NCBI GenBank assembly: GCA_040752005.1
Contig: JBFMFX010000003.1
Location: 173,354-237,353 of the forward strand
Direction of reading: 5' to 3'
Length of the DNA stretch: 64,000 nt
Source of the DNA: RBG-16-66-20 sp040752005
GTDB lineage: Bacteria > Pseudomonadota > Gammaproteobacteria > Burkholderiales > SG8-39
How positions within the stretch are numbered: the first letter of the stretch is position 1; each line of letters starts with the position of its first letter. Below the pieces are notes generated by a model. The model was given only the letters and a program-made list of their open reading frames with translations. It was not told the origin of the DNA and made no database searches. Made by a program: the position numbers and the translations under genes. This document shows positions 19,256 through 27,211 of this stretch, one piece after another.

Positions 19256-20501
19256 GCAGCGCGAGCGCGGCGCCGATCCCCGCCGGCACGCCGTAGCGCT
19301 CCAGCCTGGAGATGTCTTCTCCGGCGATCACCTCGACGGGGACGCTGGTCTGCTCCAGCACCCGGTTGGTCACCGAATCTTCGAGCATGCGGGTGATCGA
19401 ATTCTTGCGCGCGGTGGCCATGACGATGCGGTGGCAGCGCAGCCGGCGCGCCTCGTCCACGATGACCTTCGCCTTATCGCCCAGGCGCACGTGCGCCGAA
19501 TACGGCACGCCGTGGCGTTCGAGCATCGCGCGCGCCGGGGCGAGGACCTTTTCCGCCTGCTCGCGGTGGAACTCGTCGCGCGTGCTCTTGCGAACGAACT
19601 GCGCGATGTGGCGCGAGAATGGCGGCTGCACGTTGAGCAGGTGCACTTCGACGGCCGGGTTGCTCGCGAAGTCCTGGATGACCTGACGCAGCGCATACTC
19701 GGCGTTGCGCGTTCCGTCCACGGGAACGAGGATTCTCTGCATGGGGCTTCCTCCATCGGGTGAATCGGTTTCGTGTGCGGGCGATGCCGGACGGGCGGCG
19801 AGCGCCGCGAGCCGCGCCGAGATTCGCGATTCGAGCCGCCGGTGGTTGTGCACGAAGCCCGCCCACAGCACCCCGCCGATGAGGGCGAGGTGCGTGAGCG
19901 GCACCGTAAAGCCGTAGGCGGCGAAGGCGTCCTTGGCGAGCGGCTCGCTCGTGATCATCTTCGCGGCGGTCCAGGCGAGCACGCCGGCGCCGACGTAAAC
20001 CAGCACCGGAAAGCGCTCGACCCAGCGCAGCATGAGCGTCGAGCCCCAGACCACGATGGGGACGCTGATGGCGAGTCCGAGGACCACGAGCACATAGCTG
20101 CCGTGCGCCGCGCCCGCCACGGCGAGGACGTTGTCCAGACCCATCACCGCGTCGGCCACGACGATCGTGCGCATGGCGCTCCAGAAGCTCGTCGCCGGAC
20201 GCGCGAACACTTCCTCGTCGGCTTCTTCGGGCAGCAGCAGCCGGTACGCGATCCAGACGAGCGCCGCGCCGCCGACCAGCAGCAGGCCGGGGATCTTGAG
20301 CAGCCATACGACGATCATCGTCATCGCGCTGCGCACCACGACCGCGCCGAACGTGCCCCAGATCACGGCGCGCCTTTGCAGTCTCGGCGGAAGGTTGCGT
20401 GCCGCAAGCGCGATGACGATCGCGTTGTCGCCGGCGAGCACGAGGTCAATGATGACGATCGCCAGCAGCGCGGTGAGGAATTCGAGCGAGAGCATCTCCA
20501 T
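19233..20501 (-). CDS. TerC-family membrane protein fused to a universal stress (UspA) domain
   Basis: 422 residues. Residues 1-235 are a TerC/Alx-type integral membrane protein (seven or so helices; acidic DLVLAGDNAIVIALA and VADAVMGLDNVLAVAG carry the conserved Asp/Asn thought to move divalent metal, Mn2+ in Alx). A linker of about 20 residues leads to MQRILVPVDGTRNAEYALR, a complete UspA domain (about 254-395) whose ATP loop is partly altered (MATARKNSITRMLEDSVTNRVL). A final hydrophobic helix ends the chain. There is no stop between the two domains, yet a good Shine-Dalgarno lies before the second. The start ATG at 20501 is chosen for the family N-terminus; ATG 20495 is possible. It is convergent with the ure operon and divergent from the LysR gene. 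Confidence 0.85.
   Translation of the reverse strand: MEMLSLEFLTALLAIVIIDLVLAGDNAIVIALAARNLPPRLQRRAVIWGTFGAVVVRSAMTMIVVWLLKIPGLLLVGGAALVWIAYRLLLPEEADEEVFARPATSFWSAMRTIVVADAVMGLDNVLAVAGAAHGSYVLVVLGLAISVPIVVWGSTLMLRWVERFPVLVYVGAGVLAWTAAKMITSEPLAKDAFAAYGFTVPLTHLALIGGVLWAGFVHNHRRLESRISARLAALAARPASPAHETDSPDGGSPMQRILVPVDGTRNAEYALRQVIQDFASNPAVEVHLLNVQPPFSRHIAQFVRKSTRDEFHREQAEKVLAPARAMLERHGVPYSAHVRLGDKAKVIVDEARRLRCHRIVMATARKNSITRMLEDSVTNRVLEQTSVPVEVIAGEDISRLERYGVPAGIGAALALLIAAAAD
19746..19754 (-). promoter_or_regulatory. In-frame internal ribosome binding site before the UspA domain
   Basis: On the minus strand GGAGGAAGC lies 3-8 nt before an ATG (19742) that opens the UspA domain in the same frame as TerC. 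It is one of the best SD sequences in the region. It suggests that free UspA is made as well as the TerC-UspA fusion, or that the two genes were separate until a stop codon was lost. Confidence 0.5.
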
Positions 20502-20735
20502 CAGGCGTCCGATGCGAAACGTGTGACGGGGATTCTCCTCGGACGCAGGCAGGCTGAACAGTTGATCTTTGTGATTCTTCGGGTAGTCAAGCGCAATCGT
20601 CCTCGATAGTGGGCACGCACAGGCCATTGCCAGCAGCAAGACCAAGCCTTGCAATATGCAATGGATCGTCGCTTGCCAAAGCCGCGCGCGCCATGCTACA
20701 AACCGGATCGCGGAGCGGGTGGTTTCGCTCCGCAC

Positions 20736-20850
20736 GCAAAGTGGGAGTAGTTCGGCGGCCCGTTGGGGGCCGCAGCCACGCGATCGTCATTCCGGGCCGC
20801 CGGCCCCGGTCGCGAGGGCCTTCCCGTCGGGAGGCGAGCAAGACCTTTGC
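20736..20850 (+). ncRNA. yybP-ykoY (manganese) riboswitch aptamer
   Basis: The leader matches the yybP-ykoY class. A P1 helix pairs GCAAAG (20736-20741) with CTTTGC (20845-20850). It is followed by TGGGAGTAG (consensus GGGGAGTAG) at 20742-20750. Hairpins lie near 20755-20773 and 20791-20809, the conserved CGTCA is at 20785-20789, and GCAAGACC at 20838-20845 just before the closing helix. In Bacillus the same positions read AAAGGGGAGTAG and AGCAAGACCTTT. The class senses Mn2+. It lies on the + strand, 25 nt before the LysR ATG, and therefore cannot control the divergent terC directly. Confidence 0.82.
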
Positions 20851-20867
20851 TTCGACAGCAAAGGAGG
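20844..20867 (+). promoter_or_regulatory. Translational switch: SD-sequestering hairpin of the riboswitch
   Basis: CCTTTGC (20844-20850) can pair with GCAAAGG (20858-20864) across the loop TTCGACA. That second arm overlaps the Shine-Dalgarno AAGGAGG (20861-20867), 8 nt before the LysR ATG. The same CTTTGC is the 3' arm of aptamer helix P1. Ligand-stabilised P1 would therefore free the SD (translation on), and the unbound state would bury it (off). This is inferred from base complementarity only. Confidence 0.65.
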
Positions 20868-20875
20868 CTTGCGCC

Positions 20876-21856
20876 ATGTCCCGCAACCCGATCCGCCGGT
20901 TCCTGCGCCACGGCATGCTGCCGCAGCTCGCCGTTTTCGAGGCAGCGGCGCGTCTGGGCAGCTTCGCGCGCGCGGCCGAAGAGCTGCATCTCGCCCAGCC
21001 GACCGTCTCGATCCAGATGCGCAAGCTCGCCGAGGCCATCGGTCTGCCGCTATTCGAGCAGATCGGCAGGAAGACGTCCCTGACGCAGGCGGGCCGCCTG
21101 CTTTACGAAGGCTGCCGCGAACTCTTCGCCGAGCTGGAACGCATCGAGCGTGCGCTCTCGGCGCTGCGGGGGCTGGAGGCGGGCGAACTCAGGCTTGCGG
21201 TGAGCACCACCGGAAAGTATTTCGCACCGCGGCTGCTCGCCGCGTTTGTCGCGCGCTACCCGGGCGTCGAGGTGACCCTGGAGATCCACAACCGGCACGG
21301 CCTGATCGCGCGGCTCGCCGAGAACCGGGACGATCTCTACATCTTCGCCAACCCGCCGCAGGACCACGAGCTGGTGAGCCAAGTGATCCTGCCGAACCCG
21401 ATGGTCGCGTTCGCGCGCGCCGACCATCCGCTCGTGCGCGAGCGGGCGATCCCGTTCGCGCGCTTCGCCGCGGAGCCGTTTCTCATGCGCGAGGCCGGCT
21501 CGGGCACTCGCCTCGTGGCCGAGGAGCTGTTCGCGCGCCACGGGATTGCGCCGCGCGTGCGCATGGAGCTTTCGACCAACGAAGCGGTGAAGCAGGCGAT
21601 CCTCGCCGGCCTCGGCGTCTCGATCATGTCGCGTTATACGCTTGGCCTGGATACCGAATCGGCGCAACTGGCAGCGCTGGACGTGCAGGGTCTGCCGGTC
21701 GAGCGGCCGTGGCAAATCGTCTACCCGGTCGGCAAGCAGGTTTCGCCCGCGGCGCAGGCGTTCATGACGCTGGTGCGCGACGAGGCGCGGCGACTGGTGT
21801 ACGAGCACCTTGGCCGCAACGGCCGGCACGGCGATCGAGGATCGGCGCCGGCTTGA
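20876..21856 (+). CDS. LysR-family regulator, CbbR-like
   Basis: 326 residues. N-terminal winged helix (LPQLAVFEAAARLGSFARAAEELHLAQPTVS recognition region, about 12-72) and a C-terminal effector-binding domain whose phrases YPGVEVTLEIHNRHGLIARLAENRDDL and LGVSIMSRYTLGLD resemble CbbR/CysB-like sensors. The start ATG follows AAGGAGG by 8 nt; upstream in-frame codons belong to the riboswitch leader. Divergent position makes the TerC-UspA gene an obvious target candidate. No cbb genes are in the window, so the CbbR similarity does not define function. Confidence 0.9.
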   Translation: MSRNPIRRFLRHGMLPQLAVFEAAARLGSFARAAEELHLAQPTVSIQMRKLAEAIGLPLFEQIGRKTSLTQAGRLLYEGCRELFAELERIERALSALRGLEAGELRLAVSTTGKYFAPRLLAAFVARYPGVEVTLEIHNRHGLIARLAENRDDLYIFANPPQDHELVSQVILPNPMVAFARADHPLVRERAIPFARFAAEPFLMREAGSGTRLVAEELFARHGIAPRVRMELSTNEAVKQAILAGLGVSIMSRYTLGLDTESAQLAALDVQGLPVERPWQIVYPVGKQVSPAAQAFMTLVRDEARRLVYEHLGRNGRHGDRGSAPA

Positions 21857-21895
21857 CGCGCGCGCCGGCGGCGGCGCACGATTGCCGCGTCCCGG

Positions 21896-23671
21896 ATGGA
21901 ACCCGACGCCATCACCCGCAGGCTCGCGGCAATCCTGTGCGCCGACGTGCAGGGCTACAGCCGCCTGATGGGTGCGGACGAAGAGGGCACCCTGCGCGAG
22001 TTGAAGGCCTGCCACGAACTCATGTCAGGGCTGATCGGCGCGCACCGGGGTCGCGTCGTCAATGCTCCGGGCGATTCGGTGCTCGCGGAATTTCCGAGCG
22101 TCGTGGATGCGGTCTCCTGCGCGGCGGCGATCCAGGATGCGCTCGAGCGCCGGGCGCAAGGGCTACCGCAGGACCGGCGCATGGCGTTTCGCATCGGCGT
22201 CAACCTCGGCGACGTGATGGTGCAGGGCGAGGCGATCTACGGTGACGGCGTGAACGTGGCGGCGCGGCTGGAATCCCTCGCTCCCGGCAACGGGATCTGC
22301 ATCTCCGGAGCCGCATGGGAACAGGTCGCCGGCAAGCTGAACCTGCGCTTCGAAGACCTCGGCGAGCATCAGGTGAAGAACATCGCGCGGCCGGTGCGCG
22401 TCTATCGCGTGCTGCGCGAAGGCGAGGGCGTGCAATCGCCGGCGGCCGTGCCCGGGGCGGGCGGCGGGCGCGCGGACGCACCGCCCGGGCAGCCGGCGAT
22501 CGCGGTGCTGCCGTTCCAGAACATGAGCGGCGATCCCGAGCAGGAATACTTCAGCGACGGCATCACCGAAGACATCATCACCGACCTGTCGCGCCTGCCG
22601 GGGCTGGTGGTGATCGCGCGCAACTCGACGTTCACCTACAAGGGCAAGCCGGTGGACGTGCGCCGGATCGGGCGCGAGTTCGGAGTGACGCACGTGCTGG
22701 AGGGGAGCGTGCGCCGGGCCGGCACGCGCGTGCGCGTCACCGCGCAGTTGGTCGCTGCCGCGACCGGCCATCATCTCTGGGCCGAGCGGTTCGATCGCGA
22801 CTTCGAGGACATCTTCGCGCTGCAGGACGAGATCACGCGCAGGATCGTGGCCGCGCTCGACGTGAAGATGCTGCGCGGCGAGCAGGCCTTCGCGTGGCGG
22901 CGGCTGCTGCACCGGCCCGAGGCGCTCGATGCATACTACTGCGGCCTCGATCTCGTCAATCGGATTACGCGCGAGGCGAACGCGCAGGCGGCGCGCTGCT
23001 TCGAGGACGTGTGCCGGCTGGAGCCCGAATCGCCCCTGGGCTGGATCGGCATGGCCTGGACGCACCTGAGCGCTTCGCGCTACGGCTGGAGCGAATCGTC
23101 GGCCGAGTCGCTGGAGCGCGCAGCCGCACTCGCGCGCACGGCGCTTGAGCTGGACGAGGCTTGCGCGGACGCGCACGCGCTCCTCGGCTATCACCACCTG
23201 GTCTCGGGGCGGCACGAGGAGGCGATCGCCGCGGGCGAGCGTTCGGTGGCGCTCAATCCCAATCACGCGGACAACGCCGCCAACCTCGCGTGCTCGTACG
23301 CGGTGTCGGGCAGGCCCGCGCAGGCGATCGAGCTGCTGCGCCGGGCGATGCGCCTGTCGCCGATCCACCCGACCTGGTATCTGAACGTGCTCGGGTTTGC
23401 GCATTTCCTGCGCGGCGAACACGAAGAGGCCGAGCGCGTGCTGCGCCGGGCCCTGGCGCGCGAACCGGGGTACTCCGACTGCCGGTTGATCCTTGCCGCA
23501 GCCCTCCACGCTCGCGGCGAGACCGACGCGGCCCGCCGGGAAGCACGCGAGGTGCTGCGCCATGACCCCGCCTTCACGCTGAGCAACGTCGAGACGTCGC
23601 TGTCCATCGTCAAGGACGGGGCGCTCGTCGCGCGGCTTCTGGGTACGCTGCGCGAGCTGGGCCTGGCGTGA
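21896..23671 (+). CDS. Class III adenylate/guanylate cyclase with TolB-like and TPR domains
   Basis: 591 residues. Residues 8-180 are a class III nucleotide cyclase domain (AAILCADVQGYSRLM with metal Asp, APGDSVLAEF with the second metal Asp, RIGVNLGDVMV, GDGVNVAARLE with transition-state Asn/Arg region). Residues about 198-320 resemble the FlgO/TolB-N type found after such cyclases (IAVLPFQNMSGDPEQEYFSDGITEDIITDL). The rest is TPR-like helical repeats (NPNHADNAANLACSYAVSGR). It starts 39 nt after the LysR stop. This architecture is common in rhizobia and other proteobacteria; the output is likely cAMP or cGMP, but the signal is unknown. Confidence 0.88.
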   Translation: MEPDAITRRLAAILCADVQGYSRLMGADEEGTLRELKACHELMSGLIGAHRGRVVNAPGDSVLAEFPSVVDAVSCAAAIQDALERRAQGLPQDRRMAFRIGVNLGDVMVQGEAIYGDGVNVAARLESLAPGNGICISGAAWEQVAGKLNLRFEDLGEHQVKNIARPVRVYRVLREGEGVQSPAAVPGAGGGRADAPPGQPAIAVLPFQNMSGDPEQEYFSDGITEDIITDLSRLPGLVVIARNSTFTYKGKPVDVRRIGREFGVTHVLEGSVRRAGTRVRVTAQLVAAATGHHLWAERFDRDFEDIFALQDEITRRIVAALDVKMLRGEQAFAWRRLLHRPEALDAYYCGLDLVNRITREANAQAARCFEDVCRLEPESPLGWIGMAWTHLSASRYGWSESSAESLERAAALARTALELDEACADAHALLGYHHLVSGRHEEAIAAGERSVALNPNHADNAANLACSYAVSGRPAQAIELLRRAMRLSPIHPTWYLNVLGFAHFLRGEHEEAERVLRRALAREPGYSDCRLILAAALHARGETDAARREAREVLRHDPAFTLSNVETSLSIVKDGALVARLLGTLRELGLA

Positions 23672-23684
23672 GGCGCGCTCGCCT

Positions 23685-24386
23685 CTACCGGCCAAAGAGC
23701 GCCGCGATGGCCTGCCTTGCCTGTGGCGAGAGATCGAGGAAGCGGCAGCCGGAGCGCAGCGCGAGCCGTCCGCCAGGCAGCGTCACCGGGCAGGAGTAGC
23801 GCACCTCCAGATCCGCCGTCACCGTCTCGCCGCCGGGGAGACGGATCCGGCAGCCGCGCAGGACGGTGCCGGGCTCCAGCGTGATGGCGGGCGCGTACTG
23901 CACGAAGCCGATGCCCCCCTCGCTCACGTCCACCATCCAGCCGTCGAAGGAGATCACGCCGGCGGCGTCGGCGACGACATGCAGCGGCGGCTGGGGATGA
24001 AGCGAGAGCCGTTCGCTCGCGCGCCGCTGCACGCGGGCAAGCACGTCCGGAAAGCGCATGCGGATCGCGGGCGCGCCCTCGTGCGTGTCGCGCTCCGGAT
24101 CCGAGGCGGCGAACTCGACGTGCATGCCCTCGATCATGGCGCGGAAGCTCGCCCGCGGGCGCGCCAGCAGCGCCGCGTTGGCGCCCTCGTTCGGGCTCGG
24201 ATCGAGCAGGATGCGGCGGTGCAGCGGGTCCACGAAGCGCAGCCGCGAGGTGAAGGCGAGCGCGCCTGCGCCGAGCAGAGCACGGACGGGCTCGCCACGC
24301 GCTGCCAGCGCTTGCAGTACTCGCCCGATTTCCTCCGGATTGCGGGTGACGATGCCGGCCGGCGCGGCGTCAGGCGCCGAGCTCAC
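23685..24386 (-). CDS. YcgR-like c-di-GMP-binding PilZ protein
   Basis: 233 residues. The N-terminal half (about 1-110) is a YcgR_2-type beta domain (VDPLHRRILLDPSPN); the C-terminal half is a PilZ domain with the ligand motif RASER (RxxxR, near residue 122) and DVSEGGIGF (D/NxSxxG). Both c-di-GMP motifs are intact. YcgR proteins brake the flagellar motor when c-di-GMP rises; no flagellar genes are in the window. I prefer the GTG at 24386, which overlaps the amidohydrolase stop by 17 nt; an ATG at 24434 would extend it 65 nt into that gene. Confidence 0.8.
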   Translation of the reverse strand: MSSAPDAAPAGIVTRNPEEIGRVLQALAARGEPVRALLGAGALAFTSRLRFVDPLHRRILLDPSPNEGANAALLARPRASFRAMIEGMHVEFAASDPERDTHEGAPAIRMRFPDVLARVQRRASERLSLHPQPPLHVVADAAGVISFDGWMVDVSEGGIGFVQYAPAITLEPGTVLRGCRIRLPGGETVTADLEVRYSCPVTLPGGRLALRSGCRFLDLSPQARQAIAALFGR

Positions 24387-26055
24387 GGAGCACCCTTCCG
24401 GGCAGGTGATCGGGCGGCGCGAAGCCCGCGGCATCCGCCACCTGCACCCCGTTCACCCAGACGCCGTGCACGCCGGTGGCAGGCGTGACCAGCCGCGCGC
24501 CGCCTCCGGGCAGGTCGCGCACGCGCTGCTTCGGCCCGCGTCCCACCGTCGCCGGATCGAAAAGAAGCAGGTCGGCCGCGTATCCGGGCGCGAGCACGCC
24601 GCGGTCACCGATCCCGAAGAGCCGCGCCGGCTCCGACGTGAGACGGCGTACCGCTTCGGCGAGCGTGAGCACCTGCCGCTCGCGCACCCAGTGCCCGAGC
24701 AGATGCAGGCCGAAGCCGGCGTCGTTGAAGAAGGTGAGATGCGCGCCTGCGTCCGAGAGCGAGACGAGGCTCGCCGGATGCCGCAGCATCCGTCCGACCG
24801 CCTCTTCGTCGGAATTGAGCGTGAGCGCGACGAACACGGTATCCAGGTCCTCGGCGAGCGCGAGGTCGAGCCAGAAATCGAGAGGATCCCTGCCCGCCTC
24901 GCGCGCAAGGTCGGCGATCGTGCGCTGCTCATACGCGGCGTGCCGGGGCAGGCGCGTCTGGACTACCTGCACCTTGTCCCACTCGCCGTTGAACAGGCGA
25001 AAGCGCGCCGGACGCGCGAGCTCTTCGCGCAGCGCGCAGCGGAACGCGGGGTCGGCAAGCTTCGCTTTCAGTGCGTCGCCGGACAGGCCGAGCGCCGGGC
25101 GCCACGATTCGAGCCCTTCGACCGGATAGGGCGAGCGCAACGTGAAGTCGAAGCTCAGCGGGCAGCAGGACACTGCGCCCGCCATCCGCAGGCCGCGCGA
25201 GCGCGCCGCCGCGATCGCGTCCAGCTCCTCGAACACCATGCCCGGGTTGGTGCTGTTGTGAAGGAGCGCGGCGACCACCACCGGCCGGCCGCTCGCCGCA
25301 GCGAGTTGCTCGAGAAACCCCAGGCGCGTGTGGCCGCCCTTGGTGAGCATGAAGACACCGCGCCGCGCCTCGCCGAGAACGCCCACGAGCGCGGCGAGCT
25401 CGCGATCGTCGGCAAGGCGCGAGGGCATCGGGCGGCCGCCCTCGCCGTTGTGCGCCGGCGAGGTACTGGTCGAAAACCCGACCGCGCCGGCCGCAAGCGC
25501 TTCGCGCAGGAGCCGGCGCATGCGCTCGATTTCGTCATCGGTGGCGGCGCGCTCGGTCGCTGCCTCGCCCATCTCCCAGGTGCGGATCGCGGAGTGCCCG
25601 GCGAAGCAGGCGACATTGGGTCCCACGCCGCGGTGCTCGAGCAGGTCGAGGTATTCGGCAAAGCTCTCGAAATCCCACCGGATCCCGGCGCGCAGCACCT
25701 CCAGCGACATGCCCTCGACCTGGGTGAGATTGCGCATCACGCGCTCGCGGTCGGACGCGCGGCAGGGGGCGATCGCGAAGCCGCAGTTGCCGATCACCGC
25801 GGTGGTCACGCCGAGCGCGGGCGAGGGCGTGCACCACGGGTCCCAGGTGATCTGCGCGTCGTAATGCGTGTGGTTGTCCACGATCCCGGGCATCAGCGCA
25901 AGGCCGTCGGCCTGCACGGTCGCGCGGGCCGGGCCGGCATCGCGCCCGATCGCGGCGATGCGGCCGTCGCGGACCGCCACCTCGGCGTGAAAAGGCTCGG
26001 CGCCGGTGCCGTCGAGGACGAGCGCGTCGCGAAAAACAAGATCGTGCATCCGCAT
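24370..26055 (-). CDS. N-acyl-D-amino-acid deacylase family amidohydrolase
   Basis: 561 residues, TIM-barrel amidohydrolase of the D-aminoacylase/dihydroorotase-like group. The first metal motif is NHTHYDAQ (HxH plus nearby Asp), then GNCGFAIAPC with the metal-bridging Cys typical of D-aminoacylases, FAGHSAIR, and the late catalytic Asp in SLSDAGAHLTFFND. Small beta-sandwich segments at both ends close the fold. It hydrolyses some N-acyl or cyclic amide bond; the exact substrate is unknown. Two ATGs six nt apart are possible starts. It lies divergent from the SDR with only 14 nt between, so the promoters overlap coding sequence. Confidence 0.85.
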   Translation of the reverse strand: MRMHDLVFRDALVLDGTGAEPFHAEVAVRDGRIAAIGRDAGPARATVQADGLALMPGIVDNHTHYDAQITWDPWCTPSPALGVTTAVIGNCGFAIAPCRASDRERVMRNLTQVEGMSLEVLRAGIRWDFESFAEYLDLLEHRGVGPNVACFAGHSAIRTWEMGEAATERAATDDEIERMRRLLREALAAGAVGFSTSTSPAHNGEGGRPMPSRLADDRELAALVGVLGEARRGVFMLTKGGHTRLGFLEQLAAASGRPVVVAALLHNSTNPGMVFEELDAIAAARSRGLRMAGAVSCCPLSFDFTLRSPYPVEGLESWRPALGLSGDALKAKLADPAFRCALREELARPARFRLFNGEWDKVQVVQTRLPRHAAYEQRTIADLAREAGRDPLDFWLDLALAEDLDTVFVALTLNSDEEAVGRMLRHPASLVSLSDAGAHLTFFNDAGFGLHLLGHWVRERQVLTLAEAVRRLTSEPARLFGIGDRGVLAPGYAADLLLFDPATVGRGPKQRVRDLPGGGARLVTPATGVHGVWVNGVQVADAAGFAPPDHLPGRVLRELGA

Positions 26056-26069
26056 ATACTACCTGCCTG

Positions 26070-26786
26070 ATGGAGCTCGCTGACCTGAAAGGAAAATGCG
26101 CCGTGGTCACCGGCGCGGCACGCGGCATCGGCGCGGCGACCGCGGCGATGCTGCAACGCTGCGGCGCGCAGGTGGCACGGCTCGATCTGGCGGCCGGCGA
26201 GGGCATCATCGCCTGCGATGTCGCCGACGAGGCGGCGGTCGAGCGCGCGTTCGCCGAGGCGCTCGGCCGGCTCGGCCGGCTCGACATCCTGGTCAACAAC
26301 GCCGGCATCGCGGTGCGCAAGAGCGCGCTGGAGATATCCGTCGCGGAATGGGATCGTGTGCTCGCGGTGAACCTGCGCGGTCTGTTCCTGTGCTCGCGCG
26401 TCGCCGCACGCGAGATGAGCAAGACGGGCGGCGGCGCGATCGTCAACCTCGCCTCGATCATGGGGTTCTCCGGGGGGCTCTTTCCCAACGCGGCCTATCA
26501 GGCTTCCAAGGGTGGGGTCGTCAACCTCACCCGTGCGCTGGCGCTCGAATTCGCCGGGCACAACATCCGCGTGAACGCGGTCGCGCCCACTTTCGTGCGC
26601 ACCGACCTCACCACGCCCGTGTTTTCCAATCCGGACATGCTGCGCGAAGTGATGCGCCATACGCCGCTCGGCCGCTTGCCGGAACCGGAGGACATCGCCG
26701 CGGCGATCGTGTTTCTCGCCGGCCCCGCCGCGCGCTGCATCACCGGGGTGACGCTTCCCGTGGACTCAGGCTATCTCGCCCGGTAA
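26070..26786 (+). CDS. Short-chain dehydrogenase/reductase (SDR)
   Basis: 238 residues, classical SDR. Cofactor motif TGAARGIGAAT, structural NNAGIA, and the catalytic Ser-Tyr-Lys set in NLASIMGFSGG and AAYQASKGGV. The acidic residue after the second strand (LDLAAG) suggests NAD(H) preference. C-terminal TGVTLPVDSGYLAR fits FabG-like enzymes. Substrate unknown. It may work with the neighbouring hydrolase and the small protein downstream. Confidence 0.9.
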   Translation: MELADLKGKCAVVTGAARGIGAATAAMLQRCGAQVARLDLAAGEGIIACDVADEAAVERAFAEALGRLGRLDILVNNAGIAVRKSALEISVAEWDRVLAVNLRGLFLCSRVAAREMSKTGGGAIVNLASIMGFSGGLFPNAAYQASKGGVVNLTRALALEFAGHNIRVNAVAPTFVRTDLTTPVFSNPDMLREVMRHTPLGRLPEPEDIAAAIVFLAGPAARCITGVTLPVDSGYLAR

Positions 26787-26851
26787 CCAGGGCCAGACCA
26801 CGTTTGCGCCGACCGAAAACGTGCTCTGCCCCTGATTTTCAGGAGAAAGGA

Positions 26852-27211
26852 ATGCATCCGAAGACCCGCTACGTGTTCACTGCCAGCATGGACGTGGACC
26901 CGGACAAGGAGGCGCTGTTCAACGAGGTGTACGACACCGAGCACATTCCGGAGCTGCTCAAGGTGCCGGGGGTGCTGGCGGTGACGCGCACGATGAGCGC
27001 GCCGCTCGAAATGGCGATCGGCGGTGAGGTGAAGACGATCGCCGCCGAAGGCGAGCCGAAGTACAGCGCGATCTACGAACTGGAGGGCGCCGACGTGCTC
27101 ACGAGTCCCGAATGGGCGGCGGCGGTCGAGCGCGGGCGCTGGCCGACGCAGGTCCGTCCCTACACCCGCAACCGCCGGCACACGCTGAAGAAAGTGCTGC
27201 GCCCTCAGTAG
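26852..27211 (+). CDS. Small dimeric alpha/beta-barrel (EthD/DUF-like) protein
   Basis: 119 residues. The pattern YDTEHIPELLKVPGVLAVTR with a ferredoxin-like fold and conserved His resembles EthD and related dimeric alpha/beta-barrel proteins that bind or convert small hydrophobic molecules. It has a strong SD (AGGAGAAAGG) directly before the ATG. The family is not known well enough to name a reaction. Probably co-transcribed with the SDR 65 nt upstream. Its 3' end overlaps the convergent dehydrogenase by a few bases. Confidence 0.75.
   Translation: MHPKTRYVFTASMDVDPDKEALFNEVYDTEHIPELLKVPGVLAVTRTMSAPLEMAIGGEVKTIAAEGEPKYSAIYELEGADVLTSPEWAAAVERGRWPTQVRPYTRNRRHTLKKVLRPQ

Noticed and set aside
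20502..20735. Possible riboswitch for terC on its own strand
   Set aside because: The yybP-ykoY motif reads only on the + strand; the minus strand leader of terC shows no GGGGAGTAG or GCAAGACC element.
20609..20875. Longer N-terminus for the LysR protein
   Set aside because: In-frame codons exist but lie in the riboswitch; the SD and the winged-helix start support the ATG at 20876.
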